A stretch of DNA of 10,623 nucleotides from an uncultured Rhizobiaceae group bacterium (GTDB lineage: Bacteria; Pseudomonadota; Alphaproteobacteria; Rhizobiales; Rhizobiaceae): the NCBI GenBank assembly GCA_937923355.1, contig CALAIO010000223.1, forward strand, positions 1 through 10,623, written 5' to 3'. This document shows positions 6,545 through 10,623 of this stretch, in pieces. Below the pieces are notes generated by a model. It had not been told where the DNA came from. It did not search any database and saw only the letters and a list, made by a program, of their open reading frames with translations. The position numbers and the translations under genes were made by a program. Within the stretch, counting starts at the first letter, position 1; the number at the start of each line of letters is the position of its first letter.

Positions 6545-7876
6545 TTAAAAACTTTCCCTAAACCAATTGCCTAACCGACCCAAAGGGCCGTTGGTTCCCG
6601 TCGCAAGCATGTTGCCAAACTTTGACGGAGTGGAAAAATTCTCAATCTTTGCTATCTGCGGATAGATCAAAAGACCTACCGCTGTTGAAAATACTGGACC
6701 TTTTGCCATTTCAGGCATGCCCGCTATTCCCATTGGACGCCCAAGCCGCACATTGCGTGAAAGAACACGACGCGCAACTTCAGACATTCCGTTTAACTGA
6801 CTTGCCCCACCAGTAAGCACCAGACGTTTTCCCACCGCTTCTGCAAAACCCGACTTTGCAAGGCGATCGCGGATCATTTCCAGTGTTTCCTCAACACGAG
6901 GGCGAATAATTCTTGTAAGTTGCGCACGGCTAACCTGCATCGGCGCATCGCGGTCTGCTTCGTCAATCGGCGGGATTGTCACCATTGCTTCATCATCGCT
7001 AGAACCTAAAAGTGCCGAACCAAACTTGACCTTAATCATCTCCGCATCATCCAGACGGGTCGAAAGTCCGCGTGCCAGGTCCATAGTCACATGAGAGCCA
7101 CCAATCGCAATGGCATCCGAGAAGACAAAGCCGCCATCAATAAAGACTGAAAGCGTTGTTGTGCCACCGCCAATATCAATACAGGCGCAACCCATTTGCA
7201 TTTCATCATCAACCAGTGTTGCAAGACCTGCTGCGTAAGGGGTAGCAACCATGCCTTCAACCGACAAATGCGCACGGTTTACACATAATTCGAGATTTCT
7301 TAGCGGTGCATTTTCCGCTGTAACCACGTGCATATCAACGCCAAGTCGCTCGCCAACCATACCTTGCGGATTTGAAATACCATGTTCACCATCAAGCGAA
7401 TACCCAATCGGAATGGAGTGAACCACAGAACGCTCTGGCGCCAGCGCATGTTGCGCACCAGCCAAAAGAACCTGGCTCACATCACGATCTTCAACCGCAT
7501 GTCCACCCAGCGAAATATCGGCAGAAAATGCTTCACTCACCAACCGACCAGAAGAAACATTCGTAATCAAACTATCAACTGTCATGCCTGCATTGCGCTC
7601 AGCGCTTTCAACAGCATGACGAATGGCTTGCTCAGCCTGATCGAGATTAACAATCACACCGGATTTGATACCGCGAGATTTTTGATGCCCGAGTCCAAGC
7701 ACCTTTATCTTGTGCGTACGACCCAAAACGGCTTCACCCGGATCACGCGGTGTAAGTTCTGCAATCAAACAACAGATTTTAGATGTACCAATATCAAGCA
7801 CGCTGACAATCGTCGGACGCTTGTCCGACAAAGGCTTCATACGTGGCAACAGGCCATCTGAACGCAACATACTCAT
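6545..7876 (-). CDS. ftsA: Cell division protein FtsA (actin-like FtsZ membrane tether)
   Basis: FtsA is an actin-fold ATPase that anchors FtsZ filaments to the inner membrane and signals to the septal synthases. Its 443 residues contain the phosphate-1 motif SVLDIGTSK (25-33), the phosphate-2 motif CIDIGGGTTTLSVF (about 231-244) and the adenosine motif VLTGGASQLNGM (about 351-362). It ends in an amphipathic stretch, LGRLGNWFRESF, the expected membrane-targeting helix. The first 20 or so residues, through LLPRMKPLSDKR, are a short extension typical of rhizobial FtsA. The ATG start at 7874-7876 shares ATGA with the ftsQ stop, so translation is probably coupled. Further in-frame Mets at residues 3 and 13 are less likely starts. 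A structured 163-bp spacer separates it from ftsZ. Confidence 0.97.
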   Translation of the reverse strand: MSMLRSDGLLPRMKPLSDKRPTIVSVLDIGTSKICCLIAELTPRDPGEAVLGRTHKIKVLGLGHQKSRGIKSGVIVNLDQAEQAIRHAVESAERNAGMTVDSLITNVSSGRLVSEAFSADISLGGHAVEDRDVSQVLLAGAQHALAPERSVVHSIPIGYSLDGEHGISNPQGMVGERLGVDMHVVTAENAPLRNLELCVNRAHLSVEGMVATPYAAGLATLVDDEMQMGCACIDIGGGTTTLSVFIDGGFVFSDAIAIGGSHVTMDLARGLSTRLDDAEMIKVKFGSALLGSSDDEAMVTIPPIDEADRDAPMQVSRAQLTRIIRPRVEETLEMIRDRLAKSGFAEAVGKRLVLTGGASQLNGMSEVARRVLSRNVRLGRPMGIAGMPEMAKGPVFSTAVGLLIYPQIAKIENFSTPSKFGNMLATGTNGPLGRLGNWFRESF

Positions 7877-8811
7877 GTTTTATGCCAATCACGCTTGAGC
7901 GCTTTTTGAATTGCAGTTTTACGAATTTCCGCAGCTTCCGGATCAAGCTTAATCACCAGACGATCTGCCAAACGCATATCAATTTGTAGAATATCGCGAT
8001 CCAATAACTCTTTACTGGCTTGCAAACCCTGCAATTCGCTCAAAGCGACTTGCCAATCTGCTTCAGGCAAAAGAACCTGCGGACCATCATTCATACGAAC
8101 ATTCCAACGACGACCAGCAACGCGCACATATGCACTTGCTTTTTGCGATATCATTGGAAAACGGCTCACAACTGAAAGAAACTCTGCAGCAGCCTTGTTT
8201 GCACCCTCGCCCACAACTTGAGGCAAACGCATGTGCTTTGGCTCTGCCTTGGAAATTACAAATCCGTCACGCGCAATCAAATGAACTTCACCCTTGGATT
8301 GCCATAAGGCAACAGGCTCTCTTTCAACCACGTCAACAACGATTGTATCAGGGTAAACCTTGCGCACAGTCGCAGACTTTACCCATGGATCATTGAGCAC
8401 TTCATCGCGAGCCGCATCAACCTTAAATGAGAAGAGCGAATTACCAAGCTGCGTCGCCAGCCTCGCTTGCAATACATTGATATCAAGATTTTTGTGTCCG
8501 TTTACAACCAGTTTGCTGGCCTCAAAACCCATATGGGAACTGGCCGATGAAAGCACGCTGTTCTTGTCAGTGTTCTGGATAAAGTATCCTGAACCTACAA
8601 TGACAGCCAAACCTGCTGCAGCAATCTGAACACCGCGACTTTTAACCAGACGAACTGGTGTCAGGCCTTTTGCAAACCGAATGGACTTGCGAACGAAGCG
8701 GGGCATGAGACGAGATTCTCTCCCTCCCACAACGGAATAATCCTGCTGTGCATTCGCAAGCAGGTTACCATCCATTTCATTATGGCGCTTATTTTCGCCT
8801 AGCGGTTGCAA
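7873..8811 (-). CDS. ftsQ: Cell division protein FtsQ
   Basis: FtsQ is a bitopic inner-membrane protein that links early and late divisome components (FtsB/FtsL, FtsW/FtsI) on the periplasmic side. Seen are a basic cytoplasmic N-terminus of about 60 residues, one transmembrane segment (VQIAAAGLAVIVGSGYFI, about residues 61-78), then the POTRA domain (KLVVNGHKNLDINVLQARL through WVKSATVRKVYPDTIVVDVVEREPVALWQ) and the FtsQ beta domain. I chose TTG at 8809-8811 because GGAGG lies 7 nt upstream; this gives 312 residues and a 13-bp overlap with the 3' end of ddl. Alternatives are TTG at 8830-8832 (319 residues) and ATG at 8773-8775, neither with a comparable ribosome site. It overlaps ftsA by ATGA at its 3' end. 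Confidence 0.93.
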   Translation of the reverse strand: MQPLGENKRHNEMDGNLLANAQQDYSVVGGRESRLMPRFVRKSIRFAKGLTPVRLVKSRGVQIAAAGLAVIVGSGYFIQNTDKNSVLSSASSHMGFEASKLVVNGHKNLDINVLQARLATQLGNSLFSFKVDAARDEVLNDPWVKSATVRKVYPDTIVVDVVEREPVALWQSKGEVHLIARDGFVISKAEPKHMRLPQVVGEGANKAAAEFLSVVSRFPMISQKASAYVRVAGRRWNVRMNDGPQVLLPEADWQVALSELQGLQASKELLDRDILQIDMRLADRLVIKLDPEAAEIRKTAIQKALKRDWHKT

Positions 8812-9725
8812 GAAGCGTCCTCCACCATCCAACTTAACAATTCTTCCCAGGAATGCCCTACATGGGCTGCCTGCTCTGGTAATAGGGACGTAGCAGTCAT
8901 GCCCGGCTGGGTATTAATTTCCAACCAGATAAGCTCACCCGACCCCATCGGCCCATCATCGAGACGGAAATCGGAACGCGTAACACCCCGACACCCCATC
9001 ACTTCATGGGCTTTCAAAGACAGTTTCAGTATTTCTTGGTAAATATTTGGTTTAATTTCTGCAGGAATTATGTGTTTTGAGCCACCTTCGCTGTATTTAG
9101 CATCAAAATCATAGAATTTTTCGCTTCCAGTTTGGATTTCGGTGACAGCAAGAGCAATATTTCCCATCACAGAACAAGTTAATTCACGCCCACCAACGAA
9201 TCGCTCGGCCATCAAATGCTCGCCATAAGGCCAATCATCACGGGTCAATTCTTGCGGCGGATGGACTGCATCTTCCTTGACAATCAAGACCCCAAACGAA
9301 GACCCTTCGGAAACCGGCTTGATAACATATGGCGGCTTCATGGGATGCTCTTTAGCAGCCTGATGACGGTCAATCAGAACCGATTCAGCAATTGGAATGC
9401 GCGCGCCCTTGGCAATCTTCTTTGCTTTTTGTTTGTCCATTGCAAGCGCAGAAGCAAGCACACCAGAATGCGTATAAGGAATATTTAAAAATTCCAGCAC
9501 ACCCTGAATAAGACCATCTTCACCATATAGACCGTGCAAAGCATTAAATGCCACATCTGGATTTAAGTTTCGAAGGACAGAACTGATCTTGCGATCGACA
9601 TCAACTTCAGTGACTTTATATCCGGCATTGCGAAGACCATCCGCACAAGCCTTGCCAGAAGAAAGAGAAACCTCCCTCTCAGATGACCAGCCACCCATTA
9701 AAACCGCTACATGCTTCCCCGTCAT
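8799..9725 (-). CDS. ddl: D-alanine--D-alanine ligase (Ddl, DdlB type)
   Basis: Ddl is an ATP-grasp cytoplasmic enzyme that joins two D-Ala molecules to make the terminal dipeptide of the peptidoglycan precursor. The 308 residues match DdlB length (E. coli DdlB 306). Seen are GGWSSEREVSLSSG (11-24, with the substrate Glu16), HGLYGEDG (64-71), the ATP-grasp lysine block MDKQKAKK, and PPYVIKPVSEGSSFG with the mobile Ser loop (131-145). FYDFDAKY carries Tyr205, consistent with D-Ala rather than D-lactate specificity. The metal/phosphate residues are in TRSDFRLD and LEINTQPGM (Glu269, Asn271). The ATG at 9723-9725 has a distant GGGG as ribosome site. Its last codons contain the ftsQ ribosome site and start. 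About 310 bp without a supported gene separates it from murB. Confidence 0.97.
   Translation of the reverse strand: MTGKHVAVLMGGWSSEREVSLSSGKACADGLRNAGYKVTEVDVDRKISSVLRNLNPDVAFNALHGLYGEDGLIQGVLEFLNIPYTHSGVLASALAMDKQKAKKIAKGARIPIAESVLIDRHQAAKEHPMKPPYVIKPVSEGSSFGVLIVKEDAVHPPQELTRDDWPYGEHLMAERFVGGRELTCSVMGNIALAVTEIQTGSEKFYDFDAKYSEGGSKHIIPAEIKPNIYQEILKLSLKAHEVMGCRGVTRSDFRLDDGPMGSGELIWLEINTQPGMTATSLLPEQAAHVGHSWEELLSWMVEDASCNR
8819..8823 (-). promoter_or_regulatory. Ribosome binding site that decides the ftsQ start
   Basis: The minus strand reads GGAGG here, inside the last codons of ddl, followed by 7 nt (ACGCTTC) and TTG at 8809-8811. This is the strongest Shine-Dalgarno match seen at any gene in the window. 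It favours the TTG over the downstream ATG and implies translational coupling of ftsQ to ddl. Confidence 0.6.
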
Positions 9726-10035
9726 AAAAACGCATCCCCGTTACAAATACCGCTCAGGCAAAACTGGAATTCCTTGAATCCAAAATGCACAGAGCCACCC
9801 TCACGAGCAAAACTCGCAAAAACTCACAATACCTGCCTGTTTACTTTACTTGAAAAGACGGTCTGGTTTGCCCAGCTTCTCGTCCCGCTATTTCTTCGTC
9901 GTCTGATTGTTTGCCGCATCCATCAAACGAAAAAACACCCCCACAAGGAAAATGCAAAAAGCAAATCACTTGTTTCGGTGATTCTAACGAAGTTTGGGGA
10001 TTTTCCAAGGCTTATAATGCGAAAGAAGTATTTTT
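9726..10035. other. Gap of about 310 bp between murB and ddl, no supported gene
   Basis: I find no open frame here with a good start, ribosome site and plausible composition on either strand. The longest plus-strand frame begins inside ddl and ends inside murB and looks like a shadow. On the minus strand only frames of about 11-32 codons occur. It contains a weak hairpin (9964-9983), a GGAATTCC palindrome (9766-9773) and two GANTC sites (9776-9780, 9980-9984). I could not find a convincing promoter, though this would be the natural place to start a ddl-ftsQ-ftsA transcript. Confidence 0.5.
9964..9983 (-). terminator. Weak possible terminator after murB
   Basis: On the minus strand AATCAC and GTGATT form a 6-bp AT-rich stem with an 8-nt loop, followed by TGCTTTTTGC and further T-rich sequence. 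It lies about 50 nt past the murB stop. The stem is short and poor in G+C, so termination would be inefficient at best. Confidence 0.2.
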
Positions 10036-10623
10036 TTATGTCTTGAGCTTGTGGCGACCAATGCGCTTTATTTCCCACTCAAGTGTAATGCCTGTTTTTT
10101 CAAGAACTTGCGAGCGTACATGTTCACCAAGGTTTTCAAGATCACTTGCAGTCGCGTCGCCCGTATTAATCATGAAATTACAGTGCATTTCACTCATTTG
10201 CGCACCACCCAGCTTAAATCCGCGCAAACCAGCTTCATCAACCAGCTTCCAGGAACTATGTCCTTCAGGGTTTTTAAACGTAGACCCACCCGTTTTTTCC
10301 TTAACAGGCTGAACAGTTTCGCGGTGATGCTGCACTTCGTCCATACGCTTTTGGATGGCTTCACGTTCATCAGGAAAGCCTTCAAACACTGCTTTGGTAA
10401 AGATTAAATCATTCGCAGCCGCAGAGTGTCTGTAAGTGTAGCCCATATCATCATGAGAGAGCACATGCTTTTCGCCTTTACGATCAATCGCATGAACTTC
10501 GATAACACGGTTGGTTGTCTCTGTTCCATTGGCTCCGGCATTCATGCGAAGCGCACCGCCAATGCCGCCTGGAATACCATGATAAAACTCAAACCCGCCA
10601 AGCCCTGCTTCAAGTGCCTTAGC
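10036..10623 (-). CDS. murB: UDP-N-acetylenolpyruvoylglucosamine reductase MurB (C-terminal 195 residues; 5' end outside window)
   Basis: MurB is a cytoplasmic FAD enzyme that uses NADPH to reduce UDP-GlcNAc-enolpyruvate to UDP-MurNAc, an early step of peptidoglycan synthesis. The visible part reads open to the window edge, so codons before 10623 are missing, including most of the FAD-binding domain. Seen are the end of that domain, [18 protein letters not shown], then the substrate domain with [32 protein letters not shown] (the Ser is the expected proton donor), [17 protein letters not shown] and the C-terminal LEWEIKRIG carrying the conserved Glu. The internal Met at 10543-10545 lies inside the conserved GALRMNAGA block and is not the true start. 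The TAA stop is at 10036-10038. Upstream neighbours are expected to be murC and other dcw genes. Confidence 0.97.
   Translation of the reverse strand, partial: AKALEAGLGGFEFYHGIPGGIGGALRMNAGANGTETTNRVIEVHAIDRKGEKHVLSHDDMGYTYRHSAAANDLIFTKAVFEGFPDEREAIQKRMDEVQHHRETVQPVKEKTGGSTFKNPEGHSSWKLVDEAGLRGFKLGGAQMSEMHCNFMINTGDATASDLENLGEHVRSQVLEKTGITLEWEIKRIGRHKLKT

Noticed and set aside
5908..6561. Plus-strand open frame of 217 codons opposite the ftsZ 5' region
   Set aside because: It is antisense to the highly conserved ftsZ core and is rich in Cys, His and Ser as expected for a shadow frame; it shows no recognisable motif.
9840..9940. Minus-strand mini-ORF of about 32 codons, Arg-rich, in the murB-ddl gap
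   Set aside because: There is no ribosome site at usable spacing, no recognisable pattern, and the length is expected by chance.
9711..10046. Plus-strand open frame of 111 codons spanning the murB-ddl gap
   Set aside because: It starts inside ddl and ends inside murB, has no ribosome site, and its composition (rich in Lys, Arg, His and Pro, no domain pattern) looks like non-coding translation.
10036..10545. Treating MurB as a complete 169-residue protein starting at 10545
   Set aside because: The frame stays open to the window edge and the upstream translation ([18 protein letters not shown]) is conserved MurB sequence, so the gene is cut by the window.

Overview
This window is a conserved chromosomal stretch of an alphaproteobacterium, most likely of the order Hyphomicrobiales (Rhizobiales). 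Every gene is on the minus strand. In transcription order they are murB (5' end off the window) > ddl > ftsQ > ftsA > ftsZ > lpxC > bamD > recN > ligA (3' end off the window). That order, the 587-residue FtsZ with a very long linker, the N-terminal style of FtsA and the recN-ligA tail all fit rhizobial division/cell-wall (dcw) clusters. Base composition looks moderate (roughly the mid to upper 40s percent G+C by eye), lower than in soil rhizobia. A marine or host-associated lineage is possible, but I cannot name a genus.

Layout from the right end: the C-terminal 195 residues of murB, a gap of about 310 bp without a supportable gene, then ddl-ftsQ-ftsA packed with overlaps (ftsQ starts inside ddl; the ftsQ stop and ftsA start share ATGA). 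A 163-bp ftsA-ftsZ spacer holds a large hairpin and a smaller one. ftsZ ends in a clear intrinsic terminator, and lpxC appears to start from its own sigma70-type promoter. bamD follows after 159 bp. recN follows after about 130 bp that carry a strong hairpin and an operator-like dyad. ligA begins within 20 bp of the recN stop.

Working together: MurB and Ddl supply peptidoglycan precursors. FtsQ, FtsA and FtsZ build the divisome. LpxC commits carbon to lipid A, and BamD helps insert outer-membrane proteins, so the middle of the window is an envelope growth and division module. RecN and LigA are DNA repair/replication functions at its downstream end.

No gene is broken and there is no mobile element, CRISPR array, tRNA or rRNA. 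I found no previously undescribed system. The points worth a second look are regulatory and start-codon details: TTG starts at ligA, lpxC and probably ftsQ, intercistronic hairpins, a CtrA-type motif after ftsZ, and a recN-ligA junction in one reading frame.
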